Shown here in pieces: positions 42,973-52,996 of a stretch of DNA of 64,000 bases (the first letter of the stretch is position 1; each line of letters starts with the position of its first letter). The stretch covers positions 310,001 through 374,000 of the forward strand of contig CAUEEP010000145.1 of NCBI GenBank assembly GCA_958450365.1, given 5' to 3'. Both the position numbers and the translations under genes were made by a program. Source of the stretch: Mesorhabditis belari. Lineage: Eukaryota > Nematoda > Chromadorea > Rhabditida > Rhabditidae. The notes beneath the pieces are model-generated. The model had not been told where the DNA came from and ran no database searches. It worked only from the letters and a program-made list of their open reading frames with translations.

Positions 42973-45147
42973 CCTTTACCATACTAGACCACTGTAAACT
43001 AAAGTATTTAAGCTATAGATATATATCAAATTTTGGAGTTTTTATAGGTTACTGTAACAGTGGTTATAGCACGAAAAGTCTAGTTAGAGATTACTGTAGT
43101 TAGTTGCTCGCAATAGCTATTCGTAGTTGAAAAGAAAGTACGCTCTAGTACCAAATTTGAATCACTAAAACTGAAAGGTTTCTAGCCAAGTACTAAGCAT
43201 ATTACACTATTGATATTAAACTGATATTAAACTTTGATATTAAACTAAAGTAATCTAGACTAGAGTAACAGTAAACTAAAGTAATCTAAACTACAGTAAC
43301 AGTAAACTAAAGTAATCTAGACTACAGTAACAGTAGTTATAGCACAAAAAGCCAGGTTGTTCCTTTAAATGTTTGATATACTGTAGAAAAGTATTAGGAG
43401 CATCCTAGTTAGAGAATGGATCTGGAAATGTTAGTGATAAGATCTCATGAATGAGCTTCGAGCAGCAATTATAGTTATAGTCAAATTACAGTACTTATGG
43501 GTTACTTTAACAGTATTACTAAACTAGTTAGAGTTAAAGTAAAAGAATCTTATCGTAGAAGAAGCTTACTGTATCAAAAAGTTTATATACAATTAATTAG
43601 TCTCATTTGAATTGCCTAGTCGGGTTATTTCAACAAATTAGACAATTTTTAAGCCGACACAACGAATACAGTACTCTAGAACAATGAAAAAGTTTAAAAG
43701 CATAAAAAAGCTGTATTCTTTGATGATCTGAATGAGCGCAACTTTGATATTTATACCATAGCTCTAGACATCTCTCATAACCGATCACCATTCAAATGAC
43801 ATCAAAGAATTCGGGTCACCTATTTGTTCAGTCAGTGAAAACTTTCAAGATATCTCTGGAGAGTACACTAAATTCTTATTTTTCATGATCTAGCCCACTT
43901 TTTCGATGATCAGAGCAGACTGCGGGGGACTTTACTGCTAATCATTTATTGACACAACTGGACACTTTTTCGGGCATTCATTCGCGTGACTCAAATGGCT
44001 ATTTGCAGATTTGCGGCCATTTTTTCAATTTGGTATTTCAGTTTTGGATTCTGCAAAGCCAAATGAATATAGCTTGCTGGTTGGTGTTGATCGTTGTGAA
44101 AGGGAAAGCTACAAAAAGTGTGAACTATACTCAATACCTTTGCTTTGCTCAGAGCTTTACTATTTGGAGTAGAGTGTGCTCCTTGTTGACAGACAATTTG
44201 TCAGACAAATTTGCATTGACAACTTTTTTGTCAGACAATTGATCCGACAAACTTCCGACAACGCGTTCTCTAAAACGTGCGCTTTTAAGCAAAGCTATAA
44301 AGGTCGCGCGAAAAAAATTTGCAAACTTTTCTTAAAATGTAGTAATGGATAGTTTTATTTAAGGATTTAGGTTTTTTAGGGCGTGGAATCTTTTTTGGAA
44401 TGGTTCTAGTGCAAATGTAGACAATAGGTCTGGTAAATTCGTAAATAATATAATTTTTTAATAGTGTTTCTTAACTTTTCCCGTTTTAAATGTTTTATTT
44501 AATTTTACATAGCATTTAAAAAATTTTAAGTTTTAGCGAAAGAGTAATAGAGCTAAGGAAAGAGTAATAGAGTTAAGGAAAGGGTAATAGAGTTAAGGAA
44601 AGAGTAATAGAGCTAAGGAAAGAGTAGAGTTAAGGAAAGAGCAATAGAGCTAAGGAAAGAGTAGAGTTAAGGAAAGAGTAATAGAGTTAAGGAAAGAGTA
44701 ATAGAAAAAAAGAGCGCAAGATTTTAATGTACATTTGCATTTTGAAAAATTTGCTGATGCAAAGCATAAGGTTACGGTAGCTTATCCTTGGCGCGCGCTT
44801 TTTAGAAAACGCGTTGTCTGCAAGGAACACACTCTAGTTGTGAAAGGGGAAAGTTACAAAAAGTGTGAACTATACTCAGCACCTTGAAAGCGTGATGAGA
44901 GAAAGACTTGTGCTTTAGCTAAAAAACTATTCAAGTCTGAATTTTCATTTCAGAATACTACAGTACGTTTCATAATTTTTTGGACACCCCTAAAAATGAC
45001 AGTTTAGAGAGATGGGGAACAGCTAATTGCAAATGCGTTGCAAAATGATAGGACCACCCCTAAATTTTACATTTTTTTGGCTATGAAATTTAACAACGCG
45101 AAATAGCTTTTAAATCCTAGAAATATATACAAAAATAGGCATCTATA
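42973..45147. other. Gene-free interval with small repeats
   Basis: 43225-43335 has three ~32-bp units (AAACTAAAGTAATCTAGACT...). 44530-44708 is a 20-bp minisatellite (see below). Blocks near 44170-44285 and 44800-44840 share GTGTG.TCCTTG and ACGCGTT.TCTAAAA in inverted form, like 18395-18450, so they may be ends of a decayed element. No gene recognised. Confidence 0.45.
44530..44708. repeat. 20-bp minisatellite (TAATAGAGTTAAGGAAAGAG)
   Basis: About eight units; some lack the TAA. Confidence 0.9.
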
Positions 45148-45924
45148 TGTCGTAGCCGATGAAGGATTTTAGCCGAAGAAGTCTCAGACTTCTTCGGCTA
45201 GCCGAAGAAGTCTCAAAATGAAATCTTGAGTTATGTATTGACTCAAGTCAATACCACAAACTCAAGCTCTCTAAAAGGCGCTTAAAAGCTAAAAACGCAT
45301 TCTAGTTGCAGTTGCATTTTGCATTTTTCATTGCAAGTTGCATTTTTCGACCAAACTAAACAACAAAAATAAATAATAATACCAAAAAGCGAGTCTATAA
45401 ACAATAATAAAACAAAAATAAACAATAATACCACCGGTTCACGAGTTCTTTGACCTAAAAGCAAACAAAATAAAGCGTCACAAAGAAATTCGATAGGACA
45501 CAAAAGTAAAAGCTTACCAATCTGTTGGCGAACTCCTTTCCGTTGTCGGACTAAAGAATTTTTGGGGCTCCAAACGTTCCGAATATCTCCATTAGATGAT
45601 CGACAACTTCAAATTGTGTTTTCCTTTGCAATGCCCACAAAACGATGAACTTTGTGAAATGATCCTGGTAGACCATCAAAAACTTGAATTCTCCATCGGA
45701 AACGGATTGAAGATCGATTAAATCCGTGCCTTTGACGAATGACGAAAAGGGTCCTTTTATAGCCTTTGGTTATAGTATGATAAAATGCGCACTCTTTAGA
45801 ATGCCTTTTTAGCTTTTAAGCGCCTTTTAGAGAGCTTGAGTTTGTGGTATTGACTTGAGTCAATACATAACTCAAGATTTCATTTTGAGACTTCTTCGGC
45901 TGAAATCCTTCATCGGCTACGACA
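45148..45924 (-). mobile_element. Ginger-like DNA transposon with integrase core and long inverted repeats
   Basis: 777 bp flanked by TATA on both sides, starting TGTCGTAGCCGATGAAGG and ending with the complement. The inverted repeats extend about 135-155 bp; the left one has a 27-bp extra hairpin. On the minus strand 45730-45517 encodes an integrase-type core: DLIDLQSVSDGEFKFLMVYQ (first Asp), DHFTKFIVLWAL, GAPKIL-stop-SDNGKEFANRL (second Asp). The stop (TAG at 45553-45551) probably replaces a Gln. The catalytic Glu is missing, so the copy is dead. TGTNR ends with 4-bp target duplications are, to my knowledge, the mark of Ginger elements. Confidence 0.8.
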
Positions 45925-46343
45925 TATACAAAAATAAGTAAAATACAAAAATAGACATTTTTAACGTTATCTAACAAGTTGCAACAAAATTTATAACAAT
46001 TTCCTTATTTAACACCTTTTGCAAAATGATAGGACCACATAAAGAATAACAATAAATTTGAGAATAAACAAAAGAAAAACGAATGAAAAGTTCATTAATA
46101 ATTAATAAATCAACTCAAAGCAGCAATCCGAATGACCTGGCAGAACCTTGACCAGGTAGTCCTGCAAAAACTCACTGGAAGTATAAATGCCAGAGTTTTT
46201 CAAATAATAAATTGTCATGGTTCTATTACTGATTAGACAATTTTCTCGAAAATGCTTGGACATAAAACAAATCTGTCTTTTGGCTTTTTCTTTATGAATA
46301 TGAAGCAAATTCTTTATGAATATGAACCACCGACAAATCGACA
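45925..46343. other. Gene-free or uncertain
   Basis: Contains GCAAAATGATAGGACCAC at 46021-46038, also at 45041-45058, likely termini of another small element. A minus-strand frame of about 130 codons ending at 46102 is open, overlaps the plus-strand frame at 46344, and is not recognised. Confidence 0.35.
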
Positions 46344-46753
46344 TTACCCAAATATACGCCAGTTGAAGAAAAAGTTCTTCTTTTGAATGTTTTGAACAAG
46401 AATTCGGTGCTGTCGATGAATTTGCGGTTTGATTCTGTCTTATCGAGTCATGGTCTTGAGTGTCTTGGACTTGTTTATGTGGCTTTATACGCGCTAGGGG
46501 ACTTGCTCAAAATAATGGCCGAGTTTTGTCGAACTTTGTCAGCAAGTAAGTGTTTTGAATGAAGTTTCGTTTTGTAAAAACTGTAGTCTTGATTTTTAAC
46601 ACTTGCGTTTTAAGCCAAATACGCAGTTTTCTTTTGTCATTTTAACAAAACTATAAAGAAAATTTGGTCAAACATACGTCTGCTAAAGATCTGAAAAAGT
46701 ACATCGAAGCGGATTACAAGAAGAAAATGGGGGTGGCGATCAAAAGTTTTTGA
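46344..46753 (+). CDS. Two-exon 3' gene fragment, unrecognised
   Basis: An open stretch 46344-46545 (EEKVLLLNVLNKNSV...DLLKIMAEFCRTLSA) ends at a good donor (A|GTAAGT) and joins in phase to 46659-46753 (NLVKHTSAKDLKKYIEADYK...SF, stop). The second exon is supported by an inverted copy at 52210-52320 whose translation keeps the same frame with conservative changes (KHTFAKDLTRYIEPDYKKKM). The tail loosely recalls a linker-histone-like motif, which I do not rely on. The acceptor before 46659 is weak and no start exon was found, so this may be a fragment. Confidence 0.4.
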
Positions 46754-46839
46754 GAAAGAATAGAATTTTTGGCATTTTACCAGTGAAATGAATATTAACT
46801 TCAGGGAAATTGGTGTTTTTCAATCAAAGCAAAAATGTT

Positions 46840-46921
46840 CGCAGCGGGCAGGATTCGAACCTACGCGGGCAGAGCCCAATTGATTTCTAGTCAATCTCCT
46901 TAACCACTCGGACACCGCTGC
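46840..46921 (-). tRNA. tRNA-Ser(AGA), copy 2
   Basis: 82 nt, the same structure as 39478-39559 with one change in the variable arm. All stems pair and both internal promoter boxes are intact. The neighbouring gene tail (46659-46753) and about 80 bp of upstream flank are repeated, inverted, around 52047-52128. Confidence 0.93.
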
Positions 46922-47029
46922 TGCTGTCTCGGTCCGAAAAGAACCTCTATAAAAAGCTTTAGGATTGGCAGGTGTCACTTATCAAATTTCATTCTTTATC
47001 AATGAGTCTTAGTCAATTTTCATCAATCC

Positions 47030-47786
47030 TAGCCACAAACAACATTCAAGTTTGTTTTATTTTATCAGATTTACAGTCTCATTTTCATATCCAAAATTTT
47101 ATCCACATGAACTTGAATGCATCTTTAAAATAGCTCAACTTAAAGCTTTGATTAAATAAAATATACGTAATATGTATTGTGATATGTATTGTATACAATA
47201 AATGTATTGTATAAATGTATTGTATACAATAAAATTTCAAAGGATTACACATAAACTAAAGGAAAATGAAGATTTAGAAGTTAGAAGTTATATAAGTTAT
47301 AATAGAAGTTTTTAGAAGTGATAATAAGTTTAAAGAATGGGAGCACTAGGAAATTGAATGGGACTCTTTTTACGTTGGTATAGACTGCTTTTCATGGACT
47401 TGTTTCCAAAAATTATCATTTGTTAGATAAGAAAAGAAGGTACCTGAGAGATAAACCGGCTCCAGGGCTCCAGTTACAGTTAGATTTACCACCAACTAAA
47501 CGTTACTGTACTAGCTTCATTCGGCGTTAGTTAGATCACTAGCAAAATAACATTCGTTTCTACTACTTTTCTTATCATAATTGCTTTTTTACAAACCCTC
47601 TACTTTGTCAAATTTGTGCTCATTTGTTTCATTGGATTCTCAGCAAAGAACTCTCAGCATTGGACTCTCAGCAATGAGCGTAAAACGATTGCAACTCTAC
47701 GATCAACACAAGCACAGTTACAAATGATTTTTCCAAAAAAACAATTAAACTTTTGTGTGCAGAAGTTGAAATCAATAAACAATTTA
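47030..47786. other. Intergenic, nothing firm
   Basis: AT-rich; a short repeat of ATGTATTGTATACAATAAA at 47180-47235. No gene called. Confidence 0.45.
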
Positions 47787-49073
47787 TTAAGAAACAGGTT
47801 GATTTTTCATGAAGAGGTACAGAGTATGTGAGTCTCTATCATTCGGATAGGGTTTGTTGACACAAATCAAGCCAATCACTCTTTCATCAGCTCCATAAAT
47901 ATGTTGTTTAAAAAATCTTCTGATTAAGCCATTTTGAAGAGTCTCTTTTTCAATGGATAGTTCTCGATTTTCACTGAATTCTCCAATCTCGCAAAAGTCT
48001 CTAAACAAATTCCAAAGCTTTTCTATTTCTTTTGATTTAATCACTTCCTCTGTTTGATGAGCTTTGATTAGGCTCAGAAATTCTGAGGGAAATGATCTTG
48101 TTGGTAAACTCAATGAAATACAAACGGTTACAAATGGGTTTTCACTTAATCTCCTGGTTTTTAGCAATTCTCGAAAAACCTTGGAAAAACTCATCATTGA
48201 GCTAAAGTGATTCCAGAGAAATTGAGGCTTTAATGGTGAAAAGAGCTCTGGCAAGAGATCTAAAAAGTGCTCGCAATCGTGCAACTCGAAGCGGTTACAG
48301 TAATTGAAATATCCACTTTTTAAGATTCGAATCACTTTTTCTAGATACCTTGTATCGTTTTGAATAAGGATTAAAGAAAAACGAGATTTTTCAGCAATGG
48401 ATATTTTTAGTTTATCCAAAATCATGACATTGAATGATCTCAAATTCACACTCAGCTCTTTCACCTCGTTAAGTTTAGCAAAAAGTTTTCGGCTCTGAAA
48501 GTGTTGATCGAATATCCATTCTTCAGCTGGAAGCAAAGCTAGATTATTGTCACCATTAATAGATAAATTCTTGCAAGAAACAATAAGATCTAATAGTGAA
48601 GAGACTTTGAAATTGATGGGAAAGTAAAGAGATCCAATCCTGATTTTCTTGTCTTGAATCCTCAAAGTCGAAGATCTTTTAGTGATTTCAATGTTATAAG
48701 AAAACCTCTCAACTGTGTAAATCCTTGAATTTGGCTTCAATTGTGGTGGCCGGATTTTCTCGAAAATCTCTCCAAAATAGGGTAAAGAGTTAATGTTTTG
48801 CCAGTGGTGGAGAGAAGGGCGACGAGTTGGTAAAGTTAGACTTTGAGATTGCAAGAAAAATCGATCATTCGTCTTTTCCGCAACTTCTTCGTAGTTCGTC
48901 AAAATCTCGAACTTGATTGAATCAATTTCTTTTGGAAATGGGCCATTGTGAAGAAAGAAATAGCGTAAAGTTTTGCAGACTTTGAGCAACTTTAGGTTCT
49001 CTGCAATACCGGAATGAGAAAGAATTTGATTTCTAAGTTCTTGAGGGAATGAGGAGAAGTTCATTGGAAACAT
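47787..49073 (-). CDS. Single-exon F-box-like protein
   Basis: One uninterrupted 428-aa frame from ATG 49073 to a stop at 47787. The N-terminus (FSSFPQELRNQILSHSGIAE, then LKLLKVCKTLRYFFL) fits an F-box: Leu/Pro-rich helix, Ile-Leu core and VCK. The remaining ~380 residues are rich in Leu/Ile/Phe/Lys with irregular repeats resembling the variable substrate-binding half of nematode F-box proteins. Such proteins link targets to Skp1-Cullin ubiquitin ligases; family members are numerous and fast evolving in worms. Lack of introns contrasts with its neighbours and could reflect retrocopy origin. The C-terminal family (FTH, FBA2 or other) cannot be assigned by eye. Confidence 0.8.
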   Translation of the reverse strand: MFPMNFSSFPQELRNQILSHSGIAENLKLLKVCKTLRYFFLHNGPFPKEIDSIKFEILTNYEEVAEKTNDRFFLQSQSLTLPTRRPSLHHWQNINSLPYFGEIFEKIRPPQLKPNSRIYTVERFSYNIEITKRSSTLRIQDKKIRIGSLYFPINFKVSSLLDLIVSCKNLSINGDNNLALLPAEEWIFDQHFQSRKLFAKLNEVKELSVNLRSFNVMILDKLKISIAEKSRFSLILIQNDTRYLEKVIRILKSGYFNYCNRFELHDCEHFLDLLPELFSPLKPQFLWNHFSSMMSFSKVFRELLKTRRLSENPFVTVCISLSLPTRSFPSEFLSLIKAHQTEEVIKSKEIEKLWNLFRDFCEIGEFSENRELSIEKETLQNGLIRRFFKQHIYGADERVIGLICVNKPYPNDRDSHTLYLFMKNQPVS

Positions 49074-49974
49074 TAAATAAAAGAGAATTTAAGAAAATAT
49101 AGAAATTAATCTAAACCCAGCCCTTTTTGGACAGCTGTTTTTGAGTGAGTTGGAAGTGGTGAGTCATGCAAAAAAAGGCAGTGGAAAGGTTGATAAGGGC
49201 GCAAAATAGCTAAGCCAAACTTGATGCTAGAAATACTAAAATAAAGAAGAATTGATATCAAAACAAATTTACATATTAGATAACGACATATTTATGTTAA
49301 TACTTTTAAAATTTGCTACGAATAGAAAGCTTTTGATCAATTGATTAAGCATTAAGCTGTAAGATTAAGCATTAAGCTTTAAGATTAAGCATTAAGCTTT
49401 AAGATTAAGCATTAGGCTTTAAGATTAAGCATTAAACTTTAAGATTAAGCATTAAGCTTTAAGATTAAGCTTAAGCTTTAAGATTAAGCAATTAAAGAAT
49501 ACTTTGTGATGCAAGAGGCAGGAATATACATCGCATTTACCTTTTCATCTACCAAATTTGCCATATTCAAGTATTTTTAAAGAAAAAACACAACTAAATC
49601 AGCTATTTGAGTCGTAAAACTCTGCAAAGTACAAGTATTTCTTGAAAACTAGAAGAATATTATTAGTATTATAGAGTATGAGTATTCTAAAGATTTCGGT
49701 ATTCATTCTTTAGATGTTCTTTAGGTTTTTGCATTCAGATGATTAGATTAAACTAATCTATCGTTTTCAATTTCAGTTTTTTTTCTCTTTCGTAGGGTTT
49801 TTTCTCTTTCGTAACATTTCTTTTTACTGAATTCGCCCTTTTCAGAGAAGTCCAACGCCGTAAACAAACGCAAAAAGTGCGTGCTTTTCTTGTTTTTCTC
49901 TTCTTTTTCCTCAGTCTCTTATCCGGTAAACAAGAATTCAATGCACTCATTGCAAAATCTGTATTCAAATTTTT
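49074..49974. other. Intergenic with one minisatellite
   Basis: Holds the 20-bp minisatellite at 49355-49492; otherwise no supported gene. A Phe-rich plus-strand frame near 49877 lacks an ATG and is not believed. Confidence 0.45.
49355..49492. repeat. 20-bp minisatellite (AAGATTAAGCATTAAGCTTT)
   Basis: About seven units, the last ones shortened. Confidence 0.9.
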
Positions 49975-50281
49975 TCAGTCCTCATTTTCAAAAACAACTT
50001 GCTTTTATATAAGGCATCATTTCAAGACATCTTTTTACAGCTTTTTCAAGGCAATCCTATTGATTTTATATTTTCATCAATCATTTTTGAACACATTTCT
50101 AGAAGCTGTTGAAAATAATTGACAGTTTAAAGATCTTTTAATACAGAAATGTAGGCAAGAATCCAGGCTTCAATTCTCTATATAACAGTTAGGGTTTTTG
50201 AATTGATTGCGGTGTTTAGCATGCAATCTGCCGTAATTCTGCGTAAAAAAGGTGAAGCCGTAATTCTGGCCCACTCTGTAT
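49975..50281. repeat. Duplicated block, first copies
   Basis: 49975-50123 matches 50843-50985, and 50127-50281 matches 50551-50691, both direct, roughly 90% identical, but in the opposite relative order. Termini such as GCGCACCCTGTA suggest decayed Tc1/mariner ends. Confidence 0.75.
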
Positions 50282-50550
50282 AAGATGTACTTGGTCACGA
50301 AACGATTCTGAACTTCGAGCTCGTGGGATTCCCTTTATATTCAACCGTTTAACTGATTTGGTGGCAAATTCCCTTTAAATGTAAAGATATTCAGTTTACT
50401 CGATGTCTAAAGAGGATTGCTCGTAGTTGCTCGAACAAAAGCGTCGATTAATCGAGTAAAAACTACTGATGCAGATTTTACTTGAGTAAACTCGCGAGGA
50501 ACGCACTCTACTCATTTGAGGGTCTGCAAAATCGGCTGCAAAACTCCAAT

Positions 50551-50985
50551 CAAAGATCTTTTAGTACAGAAATGTAGGCAAGAATTCAGGCTTCAATTCT
50601 CTTTATAACAGTTAGGGTTTTTGAATTGATTGTGGCGTTTGGCATGCAATCTGCTGAAAAGGTGTAGCCGTAATTCTAGCGCACCCTGTAGAAAAGCCTA
50701 GCTATAACCCAGCTTTAGCCTAAAGGTCAGAAAATCAAATTTATGCGACTATCCAAATATATGTAATAGGTTTTACAGTTATTTAGTCAAAATTCACACA
50801 AAGTCATTGGCGTTTGGCATGCTGTTTGACATACTGAAACAACTCATTCTCAAAAACAACTTGGCTTTATATAAGACACCATTTCAAGACATTTTTTACA
50901 GCTTTTTCAACGCAATCCTTTTGATTTTATATTTTTATCAATCATTTTTGAACACATTTCTAGAAGCTGTTCAAAATAATTGACA
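50551..50985. repeat. Duplicated block, second copies
   Basis: Partners of 50127-50281 and 49975-50123, lying directly upstream of the HVA1-like gene and possibly within its promoter. Confidence 0.75.
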
Positions 50986-51017
50986 TTTTATATATTTTAT
51001 TCCATTTTTAGTTCAAA

Positions 51018-51700
51018 ATGCCCTTCAAACTCTCGAAGAAAGAAACGAACGAGGATTATGAAGAGGGAGAAAATGTGGTCTATATTCCGATAGACAAAAC
51101 CCCTCGTTCAGCCGTTGGAACAATTGAGGAGGTGTTGACTGGGGAGACGCCCGTGCAGAGTGCAACTTCAAGAACAGGTAAAAAAAGCTGAGCCTTCTAG
51201 AAAAAAGCTCTTTTAGACCAAGATCTGAGTGGTAATTTGAGGGAGAAATTTGATTTGAATCCGGAATATCTAAAATCAAAAGAAAAAATAGATTAGAACG
51301 TGCTAGACAAACCGAAGTCTCGATTAAACCTTAAAGACACTTGAAGACAAATCTTGCTTACGTTACTGACATTTTAAAGATAATGCTGGTTACACTGCTC
51401 TTTCAAATAGGAAATGGCTTGGTTCGATTCGGAAATGGGTTTGGAGTTCGTTTTTATGAATCACGAGTGCTTCTAAAACTCCACCAAATTCCAGGCGAAG
51501 TCACAATTCATGCGAGTGAAGACGAGCCTCGTTATGTGATCCGAAATCTGAAAACCGGCAAATCGACAGCTTACAAACGCTACAATATCATGGGTGAAGC
51601 TTCGCAGGACGAGGTCGAGACCGGACATTCCGATTTCTCGTTGGATCAAGACACGAGCCCCCATGCGGAGGGACCTCATCACGGTGTTCCCATTCAATAA
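51018..51700 (+). CDS. Small HVA1/TUDOR-like (DUF2945-type) protein
   Basis: Exons 51018-51177 and 51495-51700 join in phase (G|GC) to 121 aa. The first exon has GENVVYIPIDK and SAVGTIEEVL; the second continues GEVTIHASEDEPRYVIRNLK, TGKSTAYKR. Together they resemble the short HVA1/TUDOR-type beta barrel (G.V..V, ASEDEP.YV, TGK) known mainly from bacteria and fungi. The C-terminus is acidic with Ser/His. No signal peptide or membrane segment, so probably intracellular. Alternative exon 51217-51296 would instead add 26 residues and stop (DQDLSGNLREKFDLNPEYLK..). The domain call rests on pattern memory and is moderate. Confidence 0.55.
51217..51296 (+). other. Alternative terminal exon of the 51018 gene
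   Basis: After a CTCTTTTAG acceptor, 26 codons in the correct phase end in TAG. Use of this exon would remove the conserved second half of the domain. Alternatively the acceptor may be spurious. Confidence 0.4.
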
Positions 51701-52046
51701 ACTTATCATGGCTTTTAAAAATTTTCCTTTTCACTCAGTAATTAAACTTTTAAATAGATACGCAATATTTTATTTGATCAAGGCTTTAAGATGAGCTATA
51801 ATAAAGGTGCATTCAAGTTATTGAAAAGAAAAAAACTGCAGTTTATTCCTTTTCGGTAAAAATTGAATTTGACTTTAATACTTTTACTTACTAACTTTAC
51901 TTGCATTTCTGTTTTTTTGTTTAACTTTGAATGCAAATATGATGAAAAACGTAAAATTGACCAAAACTCCCTGATAAAGAATGAAAATTTGACAAGTGAC
52001 ACCTGCCAATCCTAAGGCTTTTTATGGAGGTTCTTTTCGGACCGGA

Positions 52047-52128
52047 ACAGCGGTGTCCGAGTGGTTAAGGAGATTGACTAGAAATCAATTGGGCTCTGCC
52101 CGCGTAGGTTCGAATCCTGCCCGCTGCG
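52047..52128 (+). tRNA. tRNA-Ser(AGA), copy 3
   Basis: 82 nt, nearly identical to the other two copies but in opposite orientation. The first base is A instead of G, so the terminal acceptor pair is A-C; the rest folds normally. It may be a weakened gene. Flanks (GCCAATCCTAAGGCTTTTTA before, ATTTTTGCTTTGATTGAAAA after) are shared. Confidence 0.85.
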
Positions 52129-52209
52129 AACATTTTTGCTTTGATTGAAAAATACAAATTTCCCTAAAGTCATTTTTTATTTCACTGGTGAAATGGCCAA
52201 AAATTCTCT

Positions 52210-52320
52210 TCTTTCTCAAAAACTTTTGATCGCCACCTCCATTTTCTTCTTGTAATCCGGTTCGATGTACCTTGTCAGATCTTTAGCAAACGTATGTTTA
52301 TAGTGCGTATTTGGCTTAAG
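52210..52320 (-). pseudogene. Inverted copy of the 46659-46753 gene tail
   Basis: The minus strand retains KHTFAKDLTRYIEPDYKKKM...SF and the stop in the same distance from the tRNA as in the other copy. Its upstream part is replaced by the 15-bp minisatellite. Confidence 0.65.
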
Positions 52321-52328
52321 GGCTATAA

Positions 52329-52445
52329 GGTTTGATTGCGATTGATTTGATTGCGATTGATTTGATTGCGATTGATTTGATTGCGATTGATTTGATTGCG
52401 ATTGATTTGATTGCGATTGATTTGATTACGTTTGATTTGATTGTG
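52329..52445. repeat. 15-bp minisatellite (TTTGATTGCGATTGA)
   Basis: Seven to eight units; open in several frames because the unit is a multiple of three. Confidence 0.95.
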
Positions 52446-52996
52446 ATTTTCTCGGGAGCCATTTCGCGGGCATTGTGTTTTGTTAGAAATTTTGTAGGAA
52501 AATGCACAAATCTTTTCGTCTGATCATCATTTCCTTTAATTTACCACCTCGAAAAACGCCAACCTAAACATTAGTCACATCGAATTTTGCTGGCTGGAAG
52601 AATTAAATTAAATTAAACTTTTTACAGGCCAAGTATAACTTGAGATCACTCAAAATCGTTTGAAATACTTTCAATTGATTTATTTAGCGGAAAAAATCCT
52701 GTTCTATCACCAAAGTAGGCAAAAATTCTTATAACAACTTGCAACTATTAGACAAGAGTGTGTTTTTGGGAAAATAGAAAAATCACATTGTTGGAATTAG
52801 ATAGATAAATGAAAAGATTGACATAAGTACATAAGAAATATTAATTCGACAAAGATAAAGGTAATTTTATAATTTCTTTAACATTTCTTATAGTCTAGCT
52901 TCAGAAAATGGTTAAAGATAAGTGTGGTTTCTTCAGGAATTGCTGACAAATTAATGAGATGATTCTGAAATTGATATTTAAACTCTTTTATTGTAA
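52446..52996. other. Intergenic, helicase 3' side
   Basis: AT-rich; no gene or repeat recognised. Confidence 0.45.

Noticed and set aside
46102..46480. Open minus-strand frame of about 130 codons
   Set aside because: No start context, splice partner or recognised motif; it overlaps a plus-strand frame that has better splice support.
49877..50122. Phe-rich 81-codon frame
   Set aside because: No ATG start, and it lies in sequence duplicated nearby without conservation of the frame.
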